NCBI GenBank assembly: GCA_963921795.1
Contig: OY997643.1
Location: forward strand, 11,542,052 to 11,606,051
DNA from: Nannobrachium achirus
Taxonomy: Eukaryota; Chordata; Actinopteri; Myctophiformes; Myctophidae
Direction: 5' to 3'
Length of the DNA stretch: 64,000 bases
Part shown: one piece after another, positions 53,542 to 64,000 of the stretch
Position numbering within the stretch: the first letter of the stretch is position 1
Layout of the letters: every line of letters starts with the position of its first letter
Notes under the pieces: generated by a model
Databases searched by the model: none
What the model saw: the letters and a program-made list of their open reading frames with translations, nothing else
Told to the model about the DNA's origin: nothing
Translations under genes and position numbers: made by a program

Positions 53542-54825
53542 AGTAATAGATGGTGGTCTAGTTTTGGACTTATTGAAACATTGTCATTCATTCATCAACA
53601 TTTTTCCATGGGTACTGAGTCTGACCCCTGACAGTTAGCCCAATGCTTGCCCCAATGCTGATTGACTCAGGTGGGCGAGGTGCTGCTCCAGCACTAGCAC
53701 CAACCGGCAAAACTCCCAATATGGCTCCTCCAGCAACAACTGATTGATTGATTGATTGAAAACTTTATTAGAAGTTTGCATAGGAAAAAGTTTCATGACG
53801 GTACAGTTCACTGGTACAAGGTCTACTAAAAGGAGATCCTAGAAAAGACTAAGCTTATTTCCATAGGAAAGTTTCCTATGAGATACTTCAACATTGAAGT
53901 ATCTCATATAACACTGAATGACAGATGGATAGAACACAGTACTAGTAGATATAGTCAGGAAAAAAAGGGAAAACGTTTTAAAAAACAATTAAAGAAAAAA
54001 CGAATGAATGAGTCCCACGATTCTTACTGTCATAACTGTACTCTTTATATACTGAATGTTAACTTCCATTTAGGAAAAAGAGAGAGATTTAGAAAGCTAC
54101 CACTATGGTATGCTCACTGTCTGTCTTCCTTGTCTGACTCTCTTCAAATACAGCAATCTATCCTTTGGCTCGTCTCTCTTATTTTGGTTATGGATTTATC
54201 CATATTCCATACTTATTTAACTTAATTAATAATTTATTTAACCCACATATTGGTGGTATAGCAGAAGAACGAGTTTGACCCTTTCTTTGAGATGACTCTG
54301 GGTTGAACGTGATCTGTGGCGCTGCCTCTGGTGTTGTGATTGTGGACCTCCTTAACGTTGTTAAAGTATTTTGCCAGGTACATGGGTATCTTAGTGGTGT
54401 AGTGTATCTTGTACACCAGGCCCATTGCAAGTTGCTGTACTCTGTCATCTACTCTGAGCCACCCCACTCTTAACTGGTGAGTAGTGGTGAGGTGAGTCTG
54501 ATAGGGAAGGTTAAGCAGGACCCTAATTAGTTTGTTTTGGGCTGTTTGGAGCTAAGTTTTTAGTAGGGATGAGGCCGAATATTCTGCACCGAAAATCTTC
54601 GGCCGAAAATGCCTAAAAATGCATTTTCGGTTTTCGGACGTATTGTTTTTAAAACCGAATAGTATAGCACCGAATAGTGTGAAGAACAGGGGTCCAGTAT
54701 AATCTCTCAAAAAGCAGCATCAGCATGCCACAGTAGTTCTGTTGGTGTGGCCAACAGCGTTAGCTAGAATCTAGATTGTTGAAACTTGTAAACAAAGGGA
54801 ACGGAGGGCTGCTGTCCGTCGGACG

Positions 54826-55909
54826 TAAGGTTGCCAACTCCCAGAGTTTCAAATACGGGACACTTTCTAAGGAGACATGCGCCGCCGAAGGCGGCGCCGA
54901 AAAATCGGATATCTTCGGTTATAAAGTTGGCTAAAACGGGTATTTTCCTATATTAAATCATATTTTTCCTTTCACAATATTAATTCGGGTGTCTTTGGGG
55001 CGAAAAATCGGACATTTTTGGTTATAAATTGGCTAAAACGGGTATTTTCCTCTATTAAATCATATTTTTCCTTTCACAATATTAATTCGGGTGTCTTTGG
55101 GCCAGCTAACCTATTACCTTAAAATCATGTAGTGTAGTCCTATATTGTATTTCTCTCAATTTTCCAAAACATATCGCCTAGGTCTACCTGGTCCTAATGT
55201 GCCCACTCTCTGGTTACCCAACACTAGTTTAATCATATTGGCATACAGCAATAACCATTAGGTTTTAAAAACAAAATCAACGCATGCTTATTTCACATAC
55301 CAGCCTGTCTGGGGTCGCTTTAGTTGGCAGACAAGATTACTGTAGTGTTCCCAGGAATACCAATATCCATGGCTTATTTTCTGTTGCTTGCCTGCTTTTT
55401 CACCTTTTTGTTTAGCCTATCACCTATCATAGATTCATGTCTAATATGTTTGTACACAATCTTCTGGCACACGTTTTTTTTTAAGACATTAAACAATGTT
55501 CTGAGCCGAGCACTGTCGTATGGTCGCTCGCACGCACTCGTATCGTCTCTCGCAGGCAACTTGTGGAGTGAACCTACAGCCCATGCTTGGGAAGGGAGTG
55601 TGTAGGGGGCGGAGACTGTGTCTTAGCAACACTGTGTTAATAAGCCAATCAGCTGCTTACAAACAGCGCAGCGCCTCTCACAGCAATGGGATGCAGCACT
55701 TGTCTCAGAGGAGAGCAGAGTGGAAGTGGAAGCTCTCTGACAGGCAGAATCGCTGTCATTTCTCAATTAAATCATCCCGTCATTCATATTTATCCCCCAA
55801 CCTTAAAATACGGGACAAAGAGCGTCCCGTTTCAGTTCAATACGGGACACGTCTTTTAGTTTCCAAAAAAGGGACGATCCCGTATTTTACGGGACGGTTG
55901 GTAACCCTA
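54826..55909. mobile_element. Nested hAT element with perfect 8-bp target duplication
   Basis: Ends TAAGGTTGCCAACTCCC and GACGGTTGGTAACCCTA. GTCGGACG flanks both ends exactly (54818-54825 and 55910-55917). ATACGGGACA and TCCCGTATTT words lie inside the termini. It lies wholly within 54564-56784, so it is younger. Confidence 0.88.
54897..55103. repeat. About 104-bp tandem duplication
   Basis: Units start CCGAAAAATCGGATATC (54897) and GCGAAAAATCGGACAT (about 55000), and both end ATTCGGGTGTCTTTGGG. A few substitutions. Confidence 0.85.
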
Positions 55910-56947
55910 GTCGGACGCGCCTCCATAGTCCATGTTAAAATAATTTACCGCATCGCGGTAAAAGAAAAACATTAGCGATTAGCGAATAGCAAATCCCTTC
56001 ATAATTGACTAAGCAATCTAATAATGTCCTTAAATCCTTGTGCATTGATTAAAAGCTGCAAAGTGAAAGTGATTTCTGTGCAACTGTGGCTCCCCCTCCT
56101 CCGTCCCCTGCATGTGAAGTGAAACTTTTGGTGTGTGTCTTACGGTGCTTTTTTTGCCTTGATGAAACTTAAGCAAGGCAGCGACATACAGTACTTTCTT
56201 CCTTGACAATAATGAGAGGCAGACAATACCATTACTGAATATAAAAACGTTTTATATTGCTAATAAACAAAGTAAAATGGAATCTTTTGGAAACTTAATG
56301 GGTCTGTAACTCAGTGAATAAATGGAACCAAATGGACCTGTTCCATTTGTACTCTAGTATTTTAACATTTAATATAAATTGGGGTCCCAGTGATATAAAT
56401 ATAATTAAATGGGTCTCTGTAGCCTAGTGTATTTAGAAATCCTAGTTCTAAGTTCAAACATTAGCCAAATTGTAAAATAAATATAAGAAATAGAAATCTG
56501 GAATAATATGTGGGTCCCTGGCTGGCACACAATATTTTGAGAAGGGAGTCTGTGACTAAATTGGCCTATATAATTATGGTTTTGACATAATCACGTTTGC
56601 CATAATAAGGTAGCTTTACAGCAAATGTACTGTAATGACAGCAATGATACAAAAATGGCAATAAAAATACATTATGCGCATAATAATATATATTAATAAT
56701 ATTCGGCTATTCGGTTTTCGGCCGAGTGTTTCCATTATTCGGTATTCGGTTTCGGACAAGAATTTTCCTTTCGGCACATCCCTAGTTTTTAGGGCTTGTG
56801 GGGCGTCACGATACCATACGTGGACTCCGTAGTCAAAGAGGGGCTGGATTATTGCACCAGCTATGGTCTTCAGTGTGTTGAAGTTGACCAACGGGGCGAT
56901 CCTCTGTAGGAAACGAGTTTGTTGGTTGATTTTTGCGACCGTAGGTC

Positions 56948-58285
56948 GCATTTACCCTGAAAAACCTTGTCGCTTGAGTGACCTTCTGTACAGGAAGTGA
57001 TGTCAGTGTGATGTCAGTGAGTCGTGACATCACTTCCTGTACGGGGCGGCTACACAAGACTAAGAAATAAAAAAAGAGAAGGATACACAAGACTAAGAAA
57101 GACAAAAAAAGAATAAAAAAGAAAAAAAAGAGGAGGAGGATAAAGATACCAAAAGGAGAGAGAAGAAAGGGTGGATGAGGTACAATGTGCTGTATCTTCC
57201 TCCGATCTGATACGGGGTGGCTGGATTTAGATCACCTATAAAAGAATGTCCATCCACCTGGATAAAAGAAAACGTAACAAGGAGGTGGCAACAGGGCGGC
57301 CAGATCAAGTTATTAGGCCTGGATCCGACTTTAAGTCGACGTACAGGATTCCAGAAGTGTAGCGCTTATTCGCTCTTGTATCAAACCTGTACTCAAAACG
57401 TTCTTAGAATTTAACATATTTTCTAAAGTAAATATGGGGGCGGCTGTGTTAAGAACGTTTCGTTGTCAAGCTCAACGTTGGGCATTTGGACCTATACATG
57501 GAGAAATGGAGCGAACCTGTTTGGCCTAAACATGGAGATGTGGAGAACACTATATATGGAGATAGTCCAGTCCATCATGTCATATGGGACTACCGTCATA
57601 GACAGTAGCCATTGTTAGGCCAGAGTCAATGGCTGACTGTCTGACTGTCTGGGGGCGGCTGGACTTAGATCACCTATGAAAGAATGTCCATCCACCTGGA
57701 TAAAAGAAAATGTAACAAGGAGGTGGCAACGGGGAGGCCAGATAAAGTTATTATGCCTGGATCCGACTTTAAGTCGACGCACAGGATTCCAGAAGTTTAG
57801 CGCTTATTCGCTCTTGTATCAAACCGGTACTCGAAACGTTCTTAGAATTTAACATATTTTCTAAAGTAAATATGGGGGCGGCTGTGTTAAGAACGTTTCG
57901 TTGTCAAGCTCAACGTTGGGCATTTGGACCTATACATGGAGAAATGGAGCGAACCTGTTTGGCCTAAACATGGAGATGTGGAGAACACTATATATGGAGA
58001 TAGTCCAGTCCATCATGTCATATGGGACTACCGTCATAGACAGTAGCCATTGTTAGGCCCTGCTTGGCATTACTTACGTACATTTTATGCCCATATATGG
58101 AGATTCCTATCAATATTAAGGACATTATTAAGGATATTATGTTATTAATATTAAGGACATATAACTATCATGGAACATAACTATCATGAATGGACAGATG
58201 GCCAAAAATTGGCGCGACCAAGGTCGCATGTCACCCTGAGGTCGCAACTTCGCAAGTCACCCTCAGGTGTCTTACTAGTATTTAT
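56948..58285. mobile_element. Composite insertion with a 438-bp-offset tandem duplication
   Basis: TGCGACCGTAGGTCGCATTT at the left and GGTCGCAACTTCGCAAG near the right suggest GGTCGCA-type ends. Inside, 57219-57656 and 57657-58057 are tandem copies (GGCTGGAYTTAGATCACC to CAGTAGCCATTGTTAGGC). A CACTTCCTGTACAG palindrome pair lies near 56985-57043. A stray satellite core TGCCCATATATGGAGAT is at 58088. No gene. Confidence 0.6.
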
Positions 58286-58589
58286 TACCTTAGAAGTCAT
58301 CTTTTCGCTGGAAAGATTAGCTTCAAGGATACATCCTAAATAGGAGATTTTGTTTTTTCGTGTTATGACCTTGTCACCCACTTTGATTGTGAAGTTATCG
58401 ACTTTGATTGTGAAGTTATCGACTTTTTTCAGGTTATGATTTGATCCAAAGAGGATGGATTCAGTTTTTCCCAGGTGAATTGATAATTTGTTGTCATTAA
58501 GCCATGTGCAGATCTTACTTGATCTAAAACGTGCGCATGCGCTAGCCTGCAGCACCCGCGTTTGAAGCCTCACCAGCCGGCTAGTTTTA

Positions 58590-59148
58590 AAAGCCACTTT
58601 TAACGCTTTTAAAGACTCTACTTTAACAGTTTTTATCCTTGGTCATGTTGCCTCATTGGCCCCTTTTAACCTACTGTTAACTTTTTAACAATCGGTGCTA
58701 CCGATTTTAAGCCAAGAGCTAAAACAGCTAGCGACCCGGCATTACTAGCCTGTCTGGCAGCCTGCCAGCTAACCAGGAGCTAAACAACTACATCAACAAC
58801 CTTCTGGATCCAACACCACAAGACAATACCACCACCATCCAGATCTAAGCCGATCCAACTCACAGGCCCATACTCTGGGCCTGGTTGGTAAGTCTCGCTC
58901 CCTTTCTGTGTTCTTCTGGTTCTGTTGCTAGAGGCTAGAGCCTACTCTACGCTGTGAGCCTACTGTTGCTAGAGCCTACCCTACGCTGTGGGCACCCGTT
59001 GTGGTGCCCCGCCTGTACGTACCGTTCTGAGAAAACATACCGGCAACACTACACTACTGCTCTAGTCTGCTTCATCTCTCCCTGTCATTGTTCCACTTTT
59101 ACTGGCCACAGTCTTTTTTCTCCCCCAGCAACCACCACCATCATCAAC
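58590..59148 (+). promoter_or_regulatory. Probable 5' UTR/promoter region of the L2-like LINE
   Basis: The sequence between the antisense LINE and the ORF1 ATG at 59149 has no domain. By position it should hold the LINE 5' UTR with its internal promoter. No specific motif could be identified. Confidence 0.4.
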
Positions 59149-59356
59149 ATGACATCACTCACCTTATCTGGATGCGACGGCTGCCATCACCTCAAGCAGA
59201 GGGTGTCTGAGCTGGAGGGACGAATATCAATACTCCACCAGATACAGGATGATGAGCTGCTCCTCGATTCACTGTATTCCTTCTGCCACGACCCAGCCCC
59301 GGACCCCGATGCGTCCGACAACGTTGTCCTGGTCGGCCGCCCCCGCCGTCCCTCCT

Positions 59357-59615
59357 CCAAGGACCGGGAGATGGACGCGACTCTCCCCGCTGCTGGATAC
59401 GATCGCCCCCGCCTTCCCTCCTCCAAGGACCGGGAGATGGACGCGACTCTCCCCGCCGCTGGATACGATCGCCCCCGCCTTCCCTCCTCCAAGGACCGGG
59501 AGATGGACGCGACTCTCCCCGCCGCTGGATACGACCGCCCCCGCCTCCCCTTCTCCAAGGATCGGGAGATGGACGTGACTCTCCCCGCCGCTGGACACCA
59601 CTGTCCCCGCCTCCC
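59357..59615 (+). repeat. 66-bp in-frame tandem repeat in LINE ORF1
   Basis: About four units encode the 22-residue repeat containing KDREMDATLPAAGYDRPRLP. The later unit is more diverged (MDVTLPAAGH). Antisense frames rich in GGESRVHLPVLG derive from it. Confidence 0.88.
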
Positions 59616-60025
59616 TTCCACCGAGGCGGCAGTGCTGGACTCAATTGTCCCTGTCACAATGACTGGGCTGAGCACAGCTGTCCCTGGCTCGGATGCCTCG
59701 GCCCGCCGGCTCCTGGCTGGTACCAGGCTAAGAACTCTGCCGTCGGCCAGCTCCACCCCAGGCCCAGGGCCCTGGACAGTGACATCCAGGGGAAATCGTA
59801 GGAGGCCTCCCTCCCGTTCACCGCCACTCCAACCCCCCCCCCCCCCCCCCGCTGCCCACGAAAAATAGCTTCTCAGTTTTGGACACACTGGACATTAACG
59901 AGTTCCCCCCACTGAGCTCATCATCTTCGCCCCCACGCCCACTATTCTCAGCTAGCGTGTCCACCACTAGCCAGAATAAGTTACGCCATAAACTTATACA
60001 AAACGCTGTTAAACGCCGCTCGGAT

Positions 60026-61045
60026 TAGGGCTGTCCTCGACTCAGGATTTATGGAGTCGATTCGAGTCGCGGGGGTTAATCCGACGCGTCGACGAATCGT
60101 TTTATAGTCTACTTTGTGTAAAAAAAAGAAAAAAAGAAAAAGAAAAAAGTGTTGCTTTAAACCATGTCTACATAATACAATAATACATTAAGAGATTAAT
60201 TGAATACACAGTGTTTTCGGTGATATCGGTGCGCGAGCACAAATGTTATCTGCATAGCAGTGTACAACCATAGAGTTATAACACACCATTAAAACAAATA
60301 AAACATCTCCGCTGTTTCAACGCTGCCCCGTCTCTCGGCAGCTTGCAGTAGGAGATGAGACATTCGCGAACGATTCCACTCTCTTGAACGGCTGTTTTAA
60401 ATGAACGATAGGATCCAGTCCGCAGTCGCGGGACACAGAGCACTGACAGAGTAATGAGTCAGTGTCGAGAACGGATTCATTTCAGAAACGGATCATAAAA
60501 AGGGGAGGCATAGCTCCCGGCCAGAGCCAGCAGTGTGGACATGTCATGAACGCAAACGCAGCGAAACACAATCATTCATCATGGATTACAACATGGAACA
60601 ATTCAGAAGCACTTTAATTAGAAAACGTAACTTGTAGCCTACACTTGTGTATGTTAATTTGACTTTAGAAGAGTGTTTACTTCGTGGACGCGCGTTTGTG
60701 CTGTGGCAGGAGGTTATTATGGGATTTTGACAGCGTGCTTCCTCCTCTTAACGGAACACTGTCCCGGCTCCGAATGTTTTAACGAGGCGACGGTTCTGAA
60801 CCGTTCTGGCCGTTTCTGTCTCACTTTCACCCCTACGCTGGTGCGAGACAATAAATAACTGTTCGCCAATTGCTACTTCTCATTGGAAGTACATGACACC
60901 TCACCAGTCCAGCAGTGCACCGCAGTAGTTGGCTAGCTGGTGATATAAAAAATATATATATTTTCGCTTCGACTCAAACAATTGGCGTCGATTCGCGGGG
61001 CTTAAAACGACGCGTCGATACGTCGATTTTTAGAGGACAGGCCTA
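60026..61045. mobile_element. hAT element in LINE ORF1, perfect 8-bp target duplication
   Basis: Begins TAGGGCTGTCCTCGACTC and ends TTAGAGGACAGGCCTA. GCTCGGAT flanks both ends exactly (60018-60025 and 61046-61053). Subterminal regions have TCGATTCG and CGACGCGTCG words. No intact transposase. Confidence 0.9.
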
Positions 61046-61815
61046 GCTCGGATGGCTTCTTTCCACCAAAAAAACCCACCCCCCCTACACTGCATAACAC
61101 CTGGGAATGGCCCGGGCGAAAATCAACGCGTAAGCCCTCTTCCTCCCCCACACTACAGACGCCATACCCACCAAAATCGCCCTCTCCGTCGCCCATTCCA
61201 CCCTCCCCCGCAAACACGCTTCTTATCGGCGACTCAATATTTAAATATATCCGACTTGACAACACAATAACACGTTGTTTTCCTGGGGCAACCACCGCTG
61301 ATCTCCTCCAACAAATCCCCGAAATCCTGGTTTCCCTTCCATCCTCCGTCACAAGCATTGTCCTCCATGTGGGCACTAATGACCGTCACTCAGAACTATC
61401 ACGAATCCATTTCACACAACTCCTTAATATCCTCGGCAGCAGCGGAAAGTCTGTTTACATCTCAGGCCCGTTGGCCACGCTGCGTCATGGCCACGGAGAC
61501 ATCCACTCCAGTCGACTACTGTCTCTTGACCACTGGCTCCAAGTTGCCTGTCTCTCGCGTAAATTCCACTACGTCCATAACTTTTATCTATTTTGGGAAC
61601 GTCCGTCATTTTTCGCCAATGATGGGCTCCATCCAAGTAAGCTTGGATGCCAAGCGCTCGCCAATAACCTTCGTCGCTCCATAGCCCCGCAGACGACATT
61701 AAAACTTTGACTGTTTACCTCGCTCACAGCTGACCAAACGCCATCTGATTACACTATCACACCAGCTACAGCCGGTCAGCCCCACACCAGTCTATCCATC
61801 AACATCAGCTCCCCC

Positions 61816-64000
61816 TTGTGGCCGGGAGGGTCACCTCCCCCCGCAAATAACACTGTATATACTGTATATCCAAAGTCCATTCCAATCTTAATAGGGAATA
61901 GGAAACATCATCCAAACAAAAACGGCTTGAACTTACTTAACCTTCATTACATTAAGACTGTACTACATAAAACAAATAACTCAAATAACTTTAATGAAAT
62001 CAAATTGGGCTTTTTAAACATACGGTCTCTAAATCAAAAATCTTCATTAATCTATGATCGCATAATAGACCATAATCTGGATATAATGGGACTCTGTGAA
62101 ACCTGGCTTACTACTAATGATGAACAGCCCCTACTTGATGCATCTCCACCAGATTTTGTGTTTTCTCAAGCAGCCCGCACCACAAAACAAAAAGGGGGGG
62201 GTGTTGCTCTGATTCACAATGCGAAATACCCACTCACTCAAAAACCCAATCCATCATTTTCATCATTTGAATCATTATTAATGTCCTCATCACCACTCAA
62301 CCAGAATACCTTGCCTTTCTACATAGCCATAATATACCGCCCCCCTGGGCCCTACACACTTTTTCTTGAAGAATTCTCTCAATTTCTATCTGACCTAGCC
62401 ACTAGGGCTGACCACCTGATCATTACTGGAGACTTTAATATTCATTTTAATAACCCATCCAACCCACTAAATAAAGCATTTACATCTCTCATTGAAACCC
62501 TTGATTTCACCCAATATATCACAGAACCCACACACAAAAACGGTAATATCATCGACCTCGTCCTGGCCCGTGGCATACAAATCCACGATGTGTCTGTAAT
62601 TCCATCTGCCAAATCAGTATCTGACCACTGTTTCATACAATTCAAGGCCCTGATCCCCCTGCCCTCCACCAACCATCGTCCATCAAAAAGCAGATGCATT
62701 AATACTGCAGCTAAATTGGCCCTAGAGTCCTCCCTGCCACCAGCCATCAGCCATTTTAATAATTATACAGGACCTCTTGACAGCTTCACCAGTGGGTTCA
62801 ATGAGGTCCTGCTTAATGTAATTGACGCCATCGCACCCCTAAAAAACAGAAAACGCAACTCCACAAACATCACACCATGGTTTAACGATAATACAAGGGC
62901 CCTCAAGCAATTATGTCGAAACCTCGAGAAAAAATGGAGAAAAACCAAGCTCGAGGTTTTTAGACTAGCCTGGGATGACTCCATACACAAGTATAAAACC
63001 ACATTAAAACAAGCAAAAAACACGTACTATTCTGCATTGATAGCCAACAATAAAAACAACCAAAAAATTCCTATTCGACACCATCGCCAACCTCACCAAA
63101 ACCGCACCTCCAGCTCCTCCACCTTCTATCAGCCCCCTCGACTTCGTCAACTTTTTTAATAACAAAGTTGAGTCGATCAGAGAACAAGTGAAGAGCATAG
63201 CCACATCTACACCCACAACCAGCTCTCCACTACCCCCATCCCCCACATCATCTACTCCCCACACTGGCTCCAATTTATCACAGTTTAATATAATCACTTG
63301 GGATACACTCACTAAACTGGTCTCCACCTCAAAATCCACCACCTGCCTACTAGACCCAATTCCCACCAATCTAGTTAAAGAGATGCTCTCAATAATAGGT
63401 CCTCCACTTCTCCATATTATCAATCAGTCCCTGCATAGTGGCACTGTTCCATTAATTTTTAAAACCGCCATAATCAAACCCATACTTAAAAAACCAAACC
63501 TTGACCCACACATTCTGGCAAGCTACAGACCAATTTCAAACCTCCCATTTATGTCAAAACTGCTGGAAAGAGCTGTTTCCAGTCAGCTAACAGCCTATCT
63601 CAATAACAACAACCTTTTCGACAGTTTTCAGTCCGGTTTCAGATCCCATCACTCCACAGAAACAGCACTGGTTAAAGTCTCAAACGACCTACTAATGGCA
63701 ATGGACACAGACAAGACATCTCTCCTGCTGCTCCTTGACCTTAGCTCAGCTTTTGATACGGTCGATCACTCCATCCTCATCCATAGATTAGAATATCTGG
63801 TTGGTATCAAGGGTCCCGTCCTTGCCTGGTTTCGCTCCTACCTTACCAACAGAACACAGCGTGTATTTTTCAACAATTCCACATCCGATTACTCCAATGT
63901 AAACTACGGCGTCCCACAAGGCTCTGTTCTTGGCCCACTACTTTTCAGTTTATATATGCTTCCACTAGGGGACATTTTTAGGAAATTCAATATCAACTAT
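61816..64000 (+). pseudogene. L2/CR1-like LINE ORF2: endonuclease and reverse transcriptase (runs off window)
   Basis: Replication protein of the LINE. The AP-endonuclease domain is at about 62005-62640: LGFLNIRSL, MGLCETWL (catalytic Glu), IYRPPG, ITGDFNIHF (Asp/Asn) and SVSDHCF (Asp/His). A linker follows. One extra base near 63070 shifts the frame; the second frame is open from there to the window end and carries [50 protein letters not shown] and [15 protein letters not shown]. The YADD block would lie past the edge. No ATG precedes the endonuclease in frame near 61816, so the start is undecided; spacing to ORF1 is about 100 bp. Confidence 0.85.

Larger units (their letters stand above)
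54564..56784. mobile_element. hAT element (CCGAA type) with perfect 8-bp target duplication
   Basis: Begins TAGGGATGAGGCCGAATATTC-like sequence and ends TTTCGGCACATCCCTA. GTTTTTAG flanks both ends exactly (54556-54563 and 56785-56792). Subterminal regions are rich in TTCGGTTTTCGG words. It contains a second hAT element and no transposase. Confidence 0.88.
53737..58516 (-). pseudogene. LINE family A copy, antisense, broken by three insertions
   Basis: From the 3' AATC tail (53737-53757 on the minus strand) the copy runs to a 5' truncation near 58516. Segments are the 3' UTR (53758-53930), the C-terminus (54240-54555: MGWLRVDDRVQQLAMGLVYK), QQTRFLQRIAPLVNFN (56793-56947) and ICTWLNDNKLSIHLGK (58286-58516). 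Insertions are an unclear one at about 53931-54239, a hAT element at 54564-56784 and a composite at 56948-58285. A 21-bp duplication repeats VDNFTIK near 58379-58420. Confidence 0.72.
59149..61710 (+). pseudogene. L2/CR1-like LINE ORF1 with C-terminal esterase, disrupted
   Basis: RNA-binding and esterase-like ORF1 protein of a CR1/L2-group LINE. The ATG at 59149 starts MTSLTLSGCDGCHHLKQRVS with a coiled-coil segment (ELEGRISILHQIQ). Next comes a Pro-rich region with four 22-residue repeats. A run of 18 C (59833-59850) shifts the frame and causes a stop at 59866. The other frame continues VLDTLDINEFPPLSS. A hAT element then splits it at 60026-61045, and removal restores the frame at GFFPPKKPT. 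The C-terminal SGNH-type esterase shows GDSIFKYIR (block I), HVGTNDR (block III) and NDGLHPSKLG (block V), ending at 61710. Confidence 0.8.

Noticed and set aside
59187-59888. Minus-strand frames rich in GGESRVHLPVLG or Arg/Gly
   Set aside because: Antisense of the 66-bp repeat in LINE ORF1.

Overview
The window looks like a teleost fish nuclear chromosome. The reasons are vertebrate GT-AG exons, tandem C2H2 zinc-finger genes of the fish type (acidic 12-residue repeats, then fingers joined by TGEKP linkers), CR1/L2-like and L1/Tx1-like LINE fragments, a tRNA-derived SINE, and very many hAT, PIF-Harbinger, TTAA-target and mariner-like DNA elements. The species cannot be fixed from this sequence. 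No rRNA, functional tRNA, CRISPR, phage or bacterial feature is seen. All similarities below were judged by eye.

Layout. (1) 1-8.3 kb: the 3' part of a zinc-finger gene and its downstream flank. This block is duplicated in direct orientation at about 42.57-51.33 kb, where the second gene (42002-44320) has all its visible exons. The two copies carry different transposon insertions, so several empty sites can be read directly. (2) 8.3-19 kb: dense repeats, including a 443-bp tandem duplication, LINE 3' ends, two TTAA fold-back elements, a U6-snRNA-derived hairpin, an orphan zinc-finger first exon and a 1.3-kb hAT-like insertion with a 5-bp target duplication. (3) 19.08-24.47 kb: a near-complete ISL2EU-type transposon with two genes facing each other. 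The four-exon THAP/DDE transposase looks intact (475 aa). The YqaJ-nuclease/SWIM/PHD partner has two nonsense codons. (4) 24.7-28.4 kb: a SINE, a decayed BED-hAT transposase and tandem repeats.

(5) 29.04-40.78 kb: a nest of insertions that may lie inside one hAT element. It holds a TTAA fold-back element split by a LINE, a short-unit satellite split by a hAT element, and a second LINE split in frame by a 2.9-kb hAT palindrome that carries a protein-coding fragment in both arms. (6) 41.4-51.3 kb: an L1/Tx1 remnant, zinc-finger gene 2, and a 3.8-kb inverted-repeat element with a reverse-transcriptase remnant in its centre. (7) 51.5-58.5 kb: antisense copies of LINE family A broken by hAT elements, one nested in another, both with perfect 8-bp target duplications. 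(8) 58.6-64 kb: the 5' half of an L2/CR1-like LINE, with an ORF1 esterase (split by a hAT element), an AP-endonuclease and a reverse transcriptase running off the right edge.

How the parts relate. The only host-type genes are the two zinc-finger paralogues and the orphan exon. Nearly everything else is transposon-derived. Precise target-site duplications give a relative order of insertion over much of the window. The most unusual recurring structure is a short hairpin module (arms reading AAAATAGCAGATCTACAAGC), found 13 times in several unrelated repeat contexts.
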